Assembly: GCA_019635015.1 (NCBI GenBank)
Contig: JAHCAG010000009.1
Coordinates: forward strand, 1-53,734
Reading direction: 5' to 3'
Source of the DNA: Burkholderiales bacterium
GTDB taxonomy: Bacteria; Pseudomonadota; Gammaproteobacteria; Burkholderiales; SG8-41
DNA: 53,734 nucleotides
Under the pieces are notes generated by a model. It saw nothing but the letters and a program-made list of their open reading frames with translations, made no database searches and was not told where the DNA came from. A program made the position numbers and the translations under genes. Position 1 is the stretch's first letter. Each line of letters opens with the position of its first letter. This document shows, one piece after another, positions 1 through 8,149 of this stretch.

Positions 1-570
1 CTCAACGAACCCGACGTGTCCTATCACGGCGTGGTCTACACCGAAGCGCTGGGTGCCGCGGCCTACATCGGACGCGCCCGCGTGGTGCCCCTGCGCAACA
101 TGGGTGCCGCGCTGTCGCCGTTCAACGCCTTCCTGATCCTGCAGGGCATCGAGACGCTGGCGGTGCGCATGGACCGGATCTGCGACAACGCGCTGGCTGT
201 AGCGCGCCATCTCCAGGGCCACGCAAAAGTGGGCTGGGTGCGTTATGCCGGTCTGCCCGACCATCCGGACAGGCTGCTGGTCGACAAATACATGGGGGGC
301 CGCGCTTCGGGCATCCTCAGCTTCGGCATCAAGTCCGGCAGCGCCGGCGGTGCGCGGTTCATCGACGCACTGAAACTGGTGACGCGGCTGGTCAACATCG
401 GCGATGCCAAATCCCTGGCCTGCCATCCGGCGAGCACCACCCACCGCCAGCTCTCGCCCGGGGAATTGGCAAGCGCCGGCGTCAGCGAGGACATGGTGCG
501 CCTGTCGATCGGCATCGAACACATCGACGACATCATCGCGGACCTGGAGCAGGCGTTGCAGGCGGCCTGA
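1..570 (+). CDS. metY: O-acetylhomoserine sulfhydrylase, C-terminal part (partial)
   Basis: The frame is open from base 1, so the gene is cut by the window edge; about 189 C-terminal residues remain. The enzyme is a PLP-dependent Cys/Met-metabolism transferase that makes homocysteine from O-acetylhomoserine and sulfide in the cytoplasm. Features seen are the GALSPFNAFLILQGIETL segment, the KLVTRLVNIGDAKSLACHPASTTH stretch typical of MetY/MetZ (read in pieces), and the end RLSIGIEHIDDIIADLEQAL. The Schiff-base lysine lies upstream, outside the window. The gene converges on the peptidase gene at 581 with only 10 bases between the stops. MetZ (O-succinylhomoserine type) is the main alternative. 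Confidence 0.9.
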   Translation, partial: LNEPDVSYHGVVYTEALGAAAYIGRARVVPLRNMGAALSPFNAFLILQGIETLAVRMDRICDNALAVARHLQGHAKVGWVRYAGLPDHPDRLLVDKYMGGRASGILSFGIKSGSAGGARFIDALKLVTRLVNIGDAKSLACHPASTTHRQLSPGELASAGVSEDMVRLSIGIEHIDDIIADLEQALQAA

Positions 571-580
571 CGGTCCGCTT

Positions 581-1525
581 TCAGTTCATGCCGCCGATGC
601 TGTCCAGGGTTTTCCGGTAAAGCCCGGTCCGCGGGCCGCCCAGCGCCACGGCCTTGCGCGCGGCCGCCAGCGCCTCGCTCCGGCGGCCCAGCTCGAAGCG
701 GACCTGTGCCAGATTGTTCCAGGCGTCGCCGGACTGTGGATGTTCAACGGTGGCCTGGAGGTAGGCCGCCTCCGCTTTGGCAAGATCACCCAGGGCGTAG
801 GCGGTGTTGCCGAAGCCCAGGCGCGCGATGAGGTTTGCCGGCCAGCGCGCGAGTGCGCCGGCGTATGCGTGTTGCGCGGCTGCGGGAGAACTGCGCTCCA
901 GTGCGGCGGCGGCGGCGACATGGTCCGCTTCGGTTGCGGTCGCCGCCAGCCGGTCGGGCTGCAACACGACCATGGCCCAGTGCCTGCTGCGTGCCCAGGT
1001 GCGCTCGAAAGTCGACAGTGTCATGGCCAGCCGGCGTGTGGTGCCTGAACGCAGGATGATTTCCTCGCGCCCGCGGTCGTAACCGACGACGACGGCGTAA
1101 TGCCAGAGTGGTGCAAAGGCCAGCGAGAGATTCTGCAGCACGATGACCGGATTGCCGGCGGCAACCTCCGTCAGCAGGTCCTGCAGCCGGGGCGCCAGCG
1201 GATACGCCAGCAGGCCGTGGCGCCGGGTTGCGGCGAGCATTTCCGCCTGCAGGGAGCCTTCGCGTGCCGGAAGGTAGACCTGCGGCACCAGGGCTTCGGG
1301 TGATGCCGGGACACCCGCATGCGTCAATGCCATGGCCAGCGCGGCCGGTCCGCATTGATAGTCCTGCTGCGGGAAAAACGGCACGGCGGCGAGTTCTGCC
1401 CGCGAAGGCAGCTCCGCCGGCGGGTGTTCGAGCAGGGTCCGGACCTGGGGGCTGGCACAGCCCGCAAGCAGAATCGACAGGAGCAGGACGCCCGCGGTCG
1501 CGGGCGCCCCGAGGCTGCGCAACAC
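581..1525 (-). CDS. PA2778-family lipoprotein: C39-like cysteine peptidase with TPR tail
   Basis: 314 residues with a GTG start. The N-terminus is a lipoprotein signal with lipobox LAGC at about residues 20-23, so the protein is probably lipid-anchored. Residues about 45-195 form a peptidase C39-like domain: the catalytic Cys lies in QQDYQCGPAALAMAL and the His in LWHYAVVVGYD. Residues about 210-310 are alanine-rich TPR-like helices (ALGDLAKAEAAYLQATVEHP, then AWNNLAQVRFELG). It lies 3 bases downstream of the PA2779-like gene, so the two are almost certainly one transcript, the same arrangement as Pseudomonas PA2779-PA2778. The role is unknown; the C39 relatives cleave Gly-Gly leaders, but no substrate is visible here. 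Confidence 0.85.
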   Translation of the reverse strand: MLRSLGAPATAGVLLLSILLAGCASPQVRTLLEHPPAELPSRAELAAVPFFPQQDYQCGPAALAMALTHAGVPASPEALVPQVYLPAREGSLQAEMLAATRRHGLLAYPLAPRLQDLLTEVAAGNPVIVLQNLSLAFAPLWHYAVVVGYDRGREEIILRSGTTRRLAMTLSTFERTWARSRHWAMVVLQPDRLAATATEADHVAAAAALERSSPAAAQHAYAGALARWPANLIARLGFGNTAYALGDLAKAEAAYLQATVEHPQSGDAWNNLAQVRFELGRRSEALAAARKAVALGGPRTGLYRKTLDSIGGMN

Positions 1526-1528
1526 CGT

Positions 1529-1906
1529 CTAGCGGACGGACCGCGTGAACGGGAAGACCTTGGTCAGGCCGAGGATGTCGGTGACCAGCAGGATGATGAA
1601 GACCGCAAAAAGCACACCGACAATACCGGCACCGGCAGGCAGTTCGTCGATGCGTCCGGCGAGTTCCCCGATTTCCTGATCCGACAATGCGTCAACGCGT
1701 GCTTTTGCCGCATTCGCATCAACGCCGAAAGACTGCAGCTGTGAACGCACGTCTTCCCGCTCCAGAAAACTGCGGACACGTTCGCGTTCGGAACTGGCGT
1801 AGATCTGGTCGGTGGTGACGATATCCGCCGAGGCAGGCAGCGGCAATCCGAGCGCAAAAGTGCAGACGACAAGCAGGCGGGCGATGGCACGGTTAAAACG
1901 GTTCAT
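1529..1906 (-). CDS. PA2779-family small membrane protein
   Basis: 125 residues. The ATG at 1906 is chosen over an upstream in-frame ATG (1939) because AAGGAG sits 8-13 bases before it. There is a signal peptide at residues 1-28 (hydrophobic core LLVVCTFALGLPL, then ASA). The middle is charged and helical (EREDVRSQLQSFGVD, ARVDALSDQEIGELAGRIDELPAG). A single membrane helix lies near residues 92-112 (VGVLFAVFIILLVTDILGL). The length and order match the PA2779 family, always beside a PA2778-type peptidase. Function is unknown; I infer it is the partner or substrate of the downstream lipoprotein peptidase. Confidence 0.8.
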   Translation of the reverse strand: MNRFNRAIARLLVVCTFALGLPLPASADIVTTDQIYASSERERVRSFLEREDVRSQLQSFGVDANAAKARVDALSDQEIGELAGRIDELPAGAGIVGVLFAVFIILLVTDILGLTKVFPFTRSVR

Positions 1907-2149
1907 AGGGCAGCTCCTTGTGAAGTTGGCACAAAACAAGCATTACCCCCGGGCGACGGTGCAACTCATGTGATTTTTTTTGAGGTCGCCACTCGGCCGG
2001 AAAGAAACAGGATCATTGCAGGACCATGCTCTCCGGCATGGCCGCCATTTTACCTGTTTTGATCACGCGGCGCGGCCGCCCTTTGTCACCGGTCAAGTCA
2101 CCGTGCCCGTGCCGGGGCTCGCTGCTGCAGCGCTGGATCTTGCTTCGGT

Positions 2150-2794
2150 TCAGGTCCAGCGTACGTCATCGGCGCGGTCTTCAGCGCCCAGCAGCGTCGT
2201 GGTGTACACCCAGGTGGCATCGCAGAGGTCATATCGCCGGCTGAGCCGGCGGCGGACTTCGCGCTCGGCATCGTTCGCGGGCATCTTCGAGCGTTCCCAC
2301 ATCGCGAGGTCGGGCCGCCGTGTCATCATCAGTGCGCTGGCGCGTCCGGCCGGATCGTCCGTGCAGCGCCACAGGCCGATGACCTGTGAGTCGTAGGCGG
2401 ATTCGAATCCAGGCCAGGCTTCGGCGCAGAGCGCCAGGAATTCCGTCCAGTTCGCGTCCGGCAGTTCGAACCAGCGAAAGGCATAGTTTCCCTGCCGTTG
2501 CGGCGGCTGCGGCGTGTCGGGACGCAGCGTAGCCTGCATCGGCCGGCTGTGGATCTCCTGCACGTCCGCGGTGCCGCGCAGCAGTGATCCGGCGCTGCCT
2601 GCATCGGCCGCCGCGGGCCACACGGTGATGGCATTCAACTCGTCGCGGGGGCGTCCGATCTGCGAACGCCAGAGCCCGAACAGCGCGCCGCCCTGGCCGG
2701 CCCAGTCCAGGCGGGCCAGGTTCCCGGCCACCTGTGCCCAGGTGCGCGGGGCACAGCGGATCGCGTGATGGGCGTAGGTCAGCATGACTGCCAT
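2150..2794 (-). CDS. Conserved hypothetical protein downstream of ilvD
   Basis: 214 residues, no signal peptide or membrane helix, rich in Trp (about 10) and Arg. The central part (NYAFRWFELP, then WTEFLALCAEAWPGFES and QVIGLWRC) resembles NIPSNAP/ferredoxin-like dimeric barrel proteins, but I do not recognise the family firmly. It starts 12 bases after the ilvD stop on the same strand, so it is probably co-transcribed with ilvD. Codon use is the same as the surrounding core. The 243 bases beyond its stop (1907-2149) hold the start region of the PA2779-like gene and no other gene that I can see. Confidence 0.6.
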   Translation of the reverse strand: MAVMLTYAHHAIRCAPRTWAQVAGNLARLDWAGQGGALFGLWRSQIGRPRDELNAITVWPAAADAGSAGSLLRGTADVQEIHSRPMQATLRPDTPQPPQRQGNYAFRWFELPDANWTEFLALCAEAWPGFESAYDSQVIGLWRCTDDPAGRASALMMTRRPDLAMWERSKMPANDAEREVRRRLSRRYDLCDATWVYTTTLLGAEDRADDVRWT

Positions 2795-2806
2795 GGCCCG
2801 CCGTGC

Positions 2807-4480
2807 TCAGTCGGTGACCGCGCCCTTGCTGGCGGTGGACACCAGCCGCGCGAACTTGGCCAGCGCGCCGCGGGTGTAGCGCGGCTTCGGCTGTTTCCAT
2901 TTCTTTTTGCGTGCCGCGAGTTCCTTCGCGGGAACGTTCAGCTGGATCAGCCGCTTGATGGCGTCGATGGTGATCGAGTCGCCTTCCTTCACCAGCGCGA
3001 TAGGTCCGCCCTCGAAGGCTTCCGGTGCGACGTGGCCGACCACCATGCCCCAGGTGCCGCCCGAGAAACGGCCGTCGGTGATCAGGCCCACCGATTCACC
3101 CAGTCCCTGGCCGATCAGCGCACCGGTGGGCGCGAGCATTTCCTGCATGCCGGGCCCGCCCTTGGGGCCTTCGTAGCGGATCACCACGACATCGCCGGCC
3201 TTGATCTTCTTCGCCATGATCGCCTTCATGCAGGCGACCTCGGAATCAAAAACGCGCGCAGGCCCGGTGATCTTCGGCGATTTCAGGCCGGTGATCTTGG
3301 CCACGCAACCTTCCGGCGCGAGATTGCCCTTGAGGATTGCGAGGTGGCCCTGTTTGTACATCGGGTTCGACCAGGGACGGATCACGTCCTGGTCTGCGCG
3401 CGGCGCATCCGGCACGCTCTTCAGTTCCTGCGCCAGCGTTTTGCCGGTGATGGTCAGGCAGTCGCCGTGGATCAATCCCTGCTTCAGCAGCATCTTCAGC
3501 ACCTGCGGCACGCCGCCGGCGCGGTGGAAATCGACCGCGACGTAACGTCCCGAAGGTTTCAGGTCGCACAACACCGGCACTTTCTTGCGCACCCGCTCGA
3601 AGTCGTCGATGGTCCATTTGACCTGCGCCGCATGGGCGATCGCGAGGTAGTGCAGCACGGCGTTGGTGGAGCCGCCGGTGGCCATGATCAGCGCCACCGC
3701 GTTTTCGATCGACTTGCGGGTGACGATGTCGCGCGGCTTGATGTCCTGTTTGATCGCATTGACCAGCACCCGCGCCGATTCGGCCGCGGAGTCCGCCTTC
3801 TCCGGGTCGGGCGAGGCCATCTGCGAGGAACCGAGCACGCTCATGCCCAGCGCCTCGAAGGAGGACGACATCGTGTTGGCGGTGTACATGCCGCCGCAGG
3901 CGCCGACCGAGGGGCAGGCATTCTTTTCGATGCCGATGAAGTCCTCGTCGCTCATCTTGCCCGCGGCGTAGGAGCCGACCGCTTCGAAGGCGCTGACGAT
4001 GGTCAGGTCCTGGCCTTTCCACCGGCCGGGCTTGATGGTGCCGGCATAGACGTAGACGCCGGGCACGTTCATGCGCAGCATCGCGATCATGCCGCCGGGC
4101 ATGTTCTTGTCGCAGCCGCCGCAGACCAGCACGCCGTCCATGGCCTGGCCGTTGACCGCGGTCTCGATGCAGTCGGCGATGACCTCGCGCGACACCAGCG
4201 AGTACTTCATCGCCTCGGTGCCCATGCCGATGCCGTCGGTGATGGTCGGCACGCCGAAGACCTGCGGCATCGCGCCGGCGGACTTCAGTTCGGCGATTGC
4301 GCGGTCGACCAGCGGCTGGATGCCGGCATTGCAGGGGTTCATCGTCGAATGGCCGTTGGCGACGCCGACGATCGGCTTGTCGAAGTCGCCGTCACCGAAA
4401 CCGACGGCGCGCAGCATCGCGCGGTTGGGTGAGCGGGCGACGCCGGCGGTGATCAGCTGGCTGCGTTTGTTGAGCGGCAT
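2807..4480 (-). CDS. ilvD: Dihydroxy-acid dehydratase
   Basis: 557 residues, full length. It dehydrates 2,3-dihydroxy acids to 2-oxo acids in valine and isoleucine synthesis, using an iron-sulfur cluster and Mg2+. Cluster ligands are Cys50 (STMNPCNAG), Cys123 ([11 protein letters not shown]) and Cys195 ([15 protein letters not shown]), the pattern expected of a [2Fe-2S]-type DHAD. The start is set at MPLNKRSQL (ATG ending at 4480) with GGAG upstream; the open frame extends farther back but without family similarity. It is transcribed divergently from lgt across a 73-base gap and followed by the hypothetical gene at 2150-2794. Confidence 0.96.
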   Translation of the reverse strand: MPLNKRSQLITAGVARSPNRAMLRAVGFGDGDFDKPIVGVANGHSTMNPCNAGIQPLVDRAIAELKSAGAMPQVFGVPTITDGIGMGTEAMKYSLVSREVIADCIETAVNGQAMDGVLVCGGCDKNMPGGMIAMLRMNVPGVYVYAGTIKPGRWKGQDLTIVSAFEAVGSYAAGKMSDEDFIGIEKNACPSVGACGGMYTANTMSSSFEALGMSVLGSSQMASPDPEKADSAAESARVLVNAIKQDIKPRDIVTRKSIENAVALIMATGGSTNAVLHYLAIAHAAQVKWTIDDFERVRKKVPVLCDLKPSGRYVAVDFHRAGGVPQVLKMLLKQGLIHGDCLTITGKTLAQELKSVPDAPRADQDVIRPWSNPMYKQGHLAILKGNLAPEGCVAKITGLKSPKITGPARVFDSEVACMKAIMAKKIKAGDVVVIRYEGPKGGPGMQEMLAPTGALIGQGLGESVGLITDGRFSGGTWGMVVGHVAPEAFEGGPIALVKEGDSITIDAIKRLIQLNVPAKELAARKKKWKQPKPRYTRGALAKFARLVSTASKGAVTD

Positions 4481-4511
4481 GGTTGTTCTCCGTCGGGCCG
4501 GGTGGGCCACG

Positions 4512-4517
4512 TATAAT
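4512..4517 (+). promoter_or_regulatory. Candidate -10 element for lgt
   Basis: A perfect TATAAT lies 36 bases before the lgt ATG in the 73-base gap between divergent ilvD and lgt. No convincing -35 is visible at 16-18 bases, so the call rests on the -10 hexamer alone. Confidence 0.35.
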
Positions 4518-4553
4518 GAGCACAACATTTTATCGCATCCTCCCGCCTTTCCC

Positions 4554-5339
4554 ATGTTCGTTCATCCCCAGTTCGACCCGATTGCCCTGCAGCTCGGGCC
4601 CGTGGCCCTGCGCTGGTACGGCCTGATGTACCTGCTCGGCTTCGCGCTGATCTGGCTGTTCGGCCGTTACCGCATCGACCGCAACCCGGGCGGCGGCTGG
4701 GTTCGCAATGACCTCGACGACGTGCTGTTCTACGGCATCGTCGGCACCATCCTCGGCGGCCGGCTGGGTTATGTGCTGTTCTACAAGTTCGGCGACTATC
4801 TCGCGGCGCCATGGAAGGTGTTCTACGTGTGGGAGGGCGGCATGTCCTTCCACGGCGGCTTCCTCGGCGTGGTGATCGCGATGATCCTGTTCGCGCGCAG
4901 CCGCCGCCGCGACTGGCTGCAGATCACCGATTTCATCGCACCGCTGGTGCCGCTGGGGCTTGCGGCCGGGCGCATGGGCAATTTCATCAACGCCGAGCTG
5001 TGGGGGCGTCCGGCCGATGTGCCCTGGGCGATGGTGTTTCCGAATGTCGATGGCGTGGCGCGCCACCCGTCCCAGCTCTATGAATTCGCGCTGGAAGGCG
5101 TGGTGCTGTTCGTGATCCTGTGGTGGTTCACGCTGAAGCCGCGCCCGCGCGGCGCGGCCTCGGCGCTGTTCCTGATCGGTTACGGCGTGTTCCGTTTCGG
5201 CGTCGAGTACACCCGCGAACCCGACAGCTTCCTCGGTTTCCTCGCGCTGGGGCTGACCATGGGCCAGTGGCTGTCGTTGCCGATGGTGCTTGCAGGGGCC
5301 GGGCTGCTGGCCTGGGCGTGGAAGCGCCCGCCGGCCTAG
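4554..5339 (+). CDS. lgt: Prolipoprotein diacylglyceryl transferase
   Basis: 261 residues, polytopic inner-membrane enzyme that moves a diacylglyceryl group from phosphatidylglycerol to the lipobox cysteine of prolipoproteins. Diagnostic parts are the HGGFLG loop at about residues 100-105, and [15 protein letters not shown] at about 140-155, which contains the essential Arg. There are about seven hydrophobic segments. The start MFVHPQFDP matches the family. The last stop base pair region overlaps the stop of the convergent SapC-family gene (shared bases 5337-5338). The lipoprotein peptidase at 581-1525 is an obvious local client. Confidence 0.96.
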   Translation: MFVHPQFDPIALQLGPVALRWYGLMYLLGFALIWLFGRYRIDRNPGGGWVRNDLDDVLFYGIVGTILGGRLGYVLFYKFGDYLAAPWKVFYVWEGGMSFHGGFLGVVIAMILFARSRRRDWLQITDFIAPLVPLGLAAGRMGNFINAELWGRPADVPWAMVFPNVDGVARHPSQLYEFALEGVVLFVILWWFTLKPRPRGAASALFLIGYGVFRFGVEYTREPDSFLGFLALGLTMGQWLSLPMVLAGAGLLAWAWKRPPA

Positions 5340-6115
5340 TTCAGTTTTTTCGGATCGACTTTCCGGCCTTGTACGTCCGTGGACCGCCGTGCGGCGCGGC
5401 GGTCGAGCAGGCGCTGGAAATTGTCCAGCGACAGCAGATGGGCATAGATGCGTGACAACATGCCGTTCTGCGCCAGCTGCTGCAGCCGGTCTCCCGGCAG
5501 GGCCTGCAGTCTGGCTTCCGCCACACGGTGCATGCCGGTCAGTGTGATCGGCGATTCGCCGGTCGGCGCTGCCTGTGCCGAAAAGGGCTCCAGCAGTTGA
5601 AGATCCTTCAGTGTGCGGCACATCTCCTCGGTGCGTGCGAGATCCGCCTCGAATTCGAACAACAGCTTGCTCAGGCGTTGCCACACCGGCAGGGCTTCGC
5701 CTTTTTCATCGTACAGGGCGTCGCCTTTGGCTTTCAGCGCACGTTTTTCGACGCAGGCGACGCGCTCCGGCTGTTCCTGCCCGTCGACGCTGACGCGCGT
5801 CATGCAGAACGGGTAACGGCGCACATAGGCCGGCAGATAGGCCTGCGCATCCCAGGTGTCATCCGCGGTGACGAACAGGTTCTGCTGCGGCTCGACGCCG
5901 AGGATCGCCATCGCGACAAAGCTGGCGCCGCCGTCCCCGGAAATGAAGGCGATCGGGTAGTCGCGCACGGCCACCCCCAGTTCCGAAAAGGACAGCGGCA
6001 GCGCGGTGAGATTGCGGAACAGCACCGGCAACCGCCGCTCTCCGGGCAGCAGCACCCGGTGGGTTTTGCTGAGCGGGACGATTTCCTGGTAACCGTAGGG
6101 CGGCTTGATGTCCAT
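5336..6115 (-). CDS. SapC-family protein
   Basis: 259 residues, starting at [15 protein letters not shown]; the open frame runs farther back across the tRNA, which rules out the longer start. The N-terminal half has the SapC signature (YPIAFISG, then [16 protein letters not shown] and [11 protein letters not shown]); the C-terminal half is helical ([22 protein letters not shown]). SapC proteins are named after an S-layer-associated operon of Campylobacter, but the function in proteobacteria is unclear. It is soluble by appearance. It reads away from the tRNA-Ala gene and meets lgt tail to tail. Confidence 0.85.
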   Translation of the reverse strand: MDIKPPYGYQEIVPLSKTHRVLLPGERRLPVLFRNLTALPLSFSELGVAVRDYPIAFISGDGGASFVAMAILGVEPQQNLFVTADDTWDAQAYLPAYVRRYPFCMTRVSVDGQEQPERVACVEKRALKAKGDALYDEKGEALPVWQRLSKLLFEFEADLARTEEMCRTLKDLQLLEPFSAQAAPTGESPITLTGMHRVAEARLQALPGDRLQQLAQNGMLSRIYAHLLSLDNFQRLLDRRAARRSTDVQGRKVDPKKLN

Positions 6116-6179
6116 GGCAGGCGTTGTTGTTCCGGAATCCGGCCGATTATATCCGCCCGCTCCACAGCGGCAGGCTGAT

Positions 6180-6208
6180 TTGCCGCCCGCCGGGCAAGCG
6201 GGTAAAAT
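6180..6208 (+). promoter_or_regulatory. Sigma-70-type promoter of tRNA-Ala
   Basis: TTGCCG (6180-6185), 17 bases, then TAAAAT (6203-6208). A GC-rich discriminator follows (CCGCCCCTC), as usual for stable-RNA promoters under stringent control. The predicted start is about 8 bases before the tRNA. Confidence 0.65.
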
Positions 6209-6222
6209 CCGCCCCTCTTTTC

Positions 6223-6297
<75 letters not shown>

Positions 6298-6298
<1 letters not shown>

Positions 6299-6335
6299 AA
6301 ACAAAATAGCCACCTGAAGGTGGCTATTTTGTTTT
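6298..6335 (+). terminator. Rho-independent terminator of tRNA-Ala
   Basis: A 17-bp perfect inverted repeat (arms 6298-6314 and 6319-6335, core ATAGCCACC/GGTGGCTAT, loop TGAA) whose 3' arm ends in a T-rich run. It begins on the final A of the tRNA. Confidence 0.85.
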
Positions 6336-6343
6336 GAAGAGAG

Positions 6344-6486
6344 CGGGGGCTGGTGAGAAATCCCCCGGAGTTCGACCAGCGCAGTCCGGGGGACTGCGCG
6401 CAGGACGCCGGTGCGCATAAGCGTGCCGGCGGTCCCGTGGCGCATGCCGCCACGGGATGCAGGTATCGCCTCAAAGCGATACCTGC
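6344..6486. repeat. Array of five consecutive hairpins downstream of tRNA-Ala
   Basis: Five inverted repeats follow one another almost without gaps: 6344-6349/6362-6367 (CGGGGG/CCCCCG), 6380-6387/6391-6398 (CGCAGTCC/GGACTGCG), 6407-6416/6421-6430 (10 pairs, two of them G-T), 6433-6442/6448-6457 (TCCCGTGGCG arm, perfect) and 6459-6469/6476-6486 (GCAGGTATCGC arm, perfect 11 bp). No coding frame of note covers them. They lie between two terminators and directly before a copy of the tRNA-Ala 3' end. The stretch may be a structured RNA or a mobile-element remnant; neither can be decided here. Confidence 0.7.
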
Positions 6487-6490
6487 ACAA

Positions 6491-6507
6491 CCTCCTCCAC
6501 TCCACCA
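6491..6507 (+). repeat. 17-bp exact copy of the tRNA-Ala 3' end (att-like)
   Basis: CCTCCTCCACTCCACCA is identical to tRNA-Ala positions 6282-6298 (part of the T arm, acceptor strand and CCA). A duplicated tRNA 3' end is the classic footprint of site-specific integration, but only 192 bases separate the copies and no integrase is present, so it would be a remnant. A partial tRNA duplication is the alternative. Confidence 0.75.
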
Positions 6508-6514
6508 GCATCAT

Positions 6515-6544
6515 AAAAAAGCCGGTGCATGCGCCGGCTTTTTT
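6515..6544. terminator. Bidirectional rho-independent terminator
   Basis: AAAAAAGCCGG ... CCGGCTTTTTT with a short GC-rich loop (TGCATGCG). It has A- and T-runs on both sides, so it can stop transcription from the tRNA side and from the DUF2062 gene, whose stop codon (6543-6545) overlaps the T-run. Confidence 0.85.
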
Positions 6545-7106
6545 ATGGCCGTTCCTGCCGCGGGTGCGGCACTTGCCGGATGCCGCGCCGGCGCCAGCGC
6601 CGCGCCGTCCGCCAGCGCCACAGCCAGTCAATGACGAAGTAGGTCAGCACGCCGATCGAGAACGCCATCACTGCCAGCCCGGTGAGCAGAGGCCTGCCCA
6701 GCGCGGCGATGCGGTCGAGCAGGCTTTTGTCCGCGCCGCCTTTCTCCGCAAGCGGCGAATCTCCGGGCGGCGGCAGCGTCGTGTCGCCGGTGATCCAGCT
6801 GCCGAGCTTGTAGGCGGCGAAGTAGACCGGGCCGAAGGTCACGGGGTTGGTGACCAGGGTGCTCGCCGCGGCTGCCGGCAGGTTGGCACGGAGGACGATC
6901 GCGGCCACCGCCGTCAGCGGAATCTGCGCGAGCGGGATCAACAGGCCGAAAAAGACGCCCAGCGCGACGCCGAGGGCAACGCCGCGGCGCGACCATTGCC
7001 ACAGGCGCGGGTGTCCCAGCCACGGCGCGAGCCAGCGCAGCCAGCGGCTGGCTTCGAGTTTCTCGCGCGTGGGCAGCAGCCTGTGCAGGCGCTTGTTGCG
7101 GGGCAT
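6543..7106 (-). CDS. DUF2062 membrane protein
   Basis: 187 residues. A DUF2062 domain with two to three hydrophobic helices (ALGVALGVFFGLLIPLAQIP at about 44-63; GRPLLTGLAVMAFSIGVLTYFVIDWLW near the C-terminus, in pieces) and the family motif NPVTFGPVYFAAYKLG. The tail is very basic (RWRTARRWRRRGIRQ). Function is unknown; relatives sit in the inner membrane, sometimes fused to glycosyltransferases. It lies 17 bases after the sodium-channel gene on the same strand, so the two are likely co-transcribed, and it ends inside a terminator. Confidence 0.85.
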   Translation of the reverse strand: MPRNKRLHRLLPTREKLEASRWLRWLAPWLGHPRLWQWSRRGVALGVALGVFFGLLIPLAQIPLTAVAAIVLRANLPAAAASTLVTNPVTFGPVYFAAYKLGSWITGDTTLPPPGDSPLAEKGGADKSLLDRIAALGRPLLTGLAVMAFSIGVLTYFVIDWLWRWRTARRWRRRGIRQVPHPRQERP

Positions 7107-7123
7107 CGGCGGATCGGATGCGG

Positions 7124-7957
7124 CTAACGGGCGGCCTGCTGCTCCAGCAGGCGCCGCAGTTCCTGCAACTCGTTGCGCATCGCGCGCACCTCTTCGCGCA
7201 GCTGCACTTCCGGTGGCGGCGCATCGCCGGCCTCCTTGTCGCGGATCTCGATGTCGTGCTCGGCCTGGATCGCGTTGACGATCACGGCGATGAAGAGGTT
7301 GAGCATGGTGAAAGTCGAGATCAGGATGAACAGCACGAAGAATATCCAGGCCTGCGGAAACACCTCCATCACCGGCCGCACGATGCCCATCGACCAGCTC
7401 TCCAGCGTCATCACCTGGAACAGCGTGTAGGCGCTGCTGCCGAGCGTTCCGAACCAGTCGGGGAAATGGCCGCCGAACAGCTTGGTGGCGATTACCGCCG
7501 CCACGTAGAAGATGATGGATATGATGCCGAACACGGAAGCCAGCCCCGGAATCGCCGCGAGCAGTCCGCCGACCACGCGGCGCATGTTGGGCACCATGGT
7601 CAGCAGGCGCAGCACGCGCAGCACGCGCAGCGCACGCAGCACCGCGAAGGGCCCGCTCGCCGGCAGCAGGGCGATCACAACGACAATGAAATCGAACACG
7701 CTCCAGGGATCACGGAAAAAGCGCCAGCCGTGCGCCGCGATGCGCAGCGCCAGCTCGATGACGAACACGGCGAGGATGGCCTGGTCGAGCGGCAGCAGCA
7801 GTCCGCCCCAGCTTGCCATCACCGCCGGGCTGGTTTCGAGGCCGAGAATCGCGGCGTTGATGATGATCAGTGTGATGATCAGGGTCTGCGCGCGTGGCGC
7901 TTCGACGATGGTGCCGAGCCGGGCGCGCCAGTCCGATGAGCTTGCTGGAAGGGTCAT
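7124..7957 (-). CDS. Voltage-gated sodium channel of the BacNav family (NavAb-like)
   Basis: 277 residues, one six-helix voltage-gated domain. S4 carries regularly spaced arginines (RALRVLRVLRLL, about 108-119). The pore has QVMTLESWSMGIVRP (about 181-195), the TLESWSM selectivity filter of NavAb-type Na+ channels. S6 is about 202-222. After residue 240 comes a neck and a C-terminal coiled coil (VQLREEVRAMRNELQELRRL, about 251-270) expected to hold the tetramer. The start at 7957 (MTLPASSS) is preferred by family length; an ATG 54 bases upstream is possible and neither has a strong ribosome-binding site. The DUF2062 gene follows. Confidence 0.92.
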   Translation of the reverse strand: MTLPASSSDWRARLGTIVEAPRAQTLIITLIIINAAILGLETSPAVMASWGGLLLPLDQAILAVFVIELALRIAAHGWRFFRDPWSVFDFIVVVIALLPASGPFAVLRALRVLRVLRLLTMVPNMRRVVGGLLAAIPGLASVFGIISIIFYVAAVIATKLFGGHFPDWFGTLGSSAYTLFQVMTLESWSMGIVRPVMEVFPQAWIFFVLFILISTFTMLNLFIAVIVNAIQAEHDIEIRDKEAGDAPPPEVQLREEVRAMRNELQELRRLLEQQAAR

Positions 7958-8149
7958 GTTTTTCGGGCGTTGTGAAAAGAAAGGCGGGATTGTGCGGTAC
8001 TTCAGCGGCATGCATCCTGATTTCGCATTGTGTCGCAAACCATAGCCGCCGCAGCGGCGATTCGGTAAGCTAGGCCGCTGACTTATGAAACCATAAAAAT
8101 ACAATAAAAACAATTGGTTATGTAAACCACTTCGGAACGGGGAGTCTCG

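Noticed and set aside
2765..4432. Long open frame on the plus strand opposite ilvD
   Set aside because: The composition (His/Asp/Arg/Gly-rich) is that of an antisense shadow of a GC-rich gene; ilvD is certain on the other strand.
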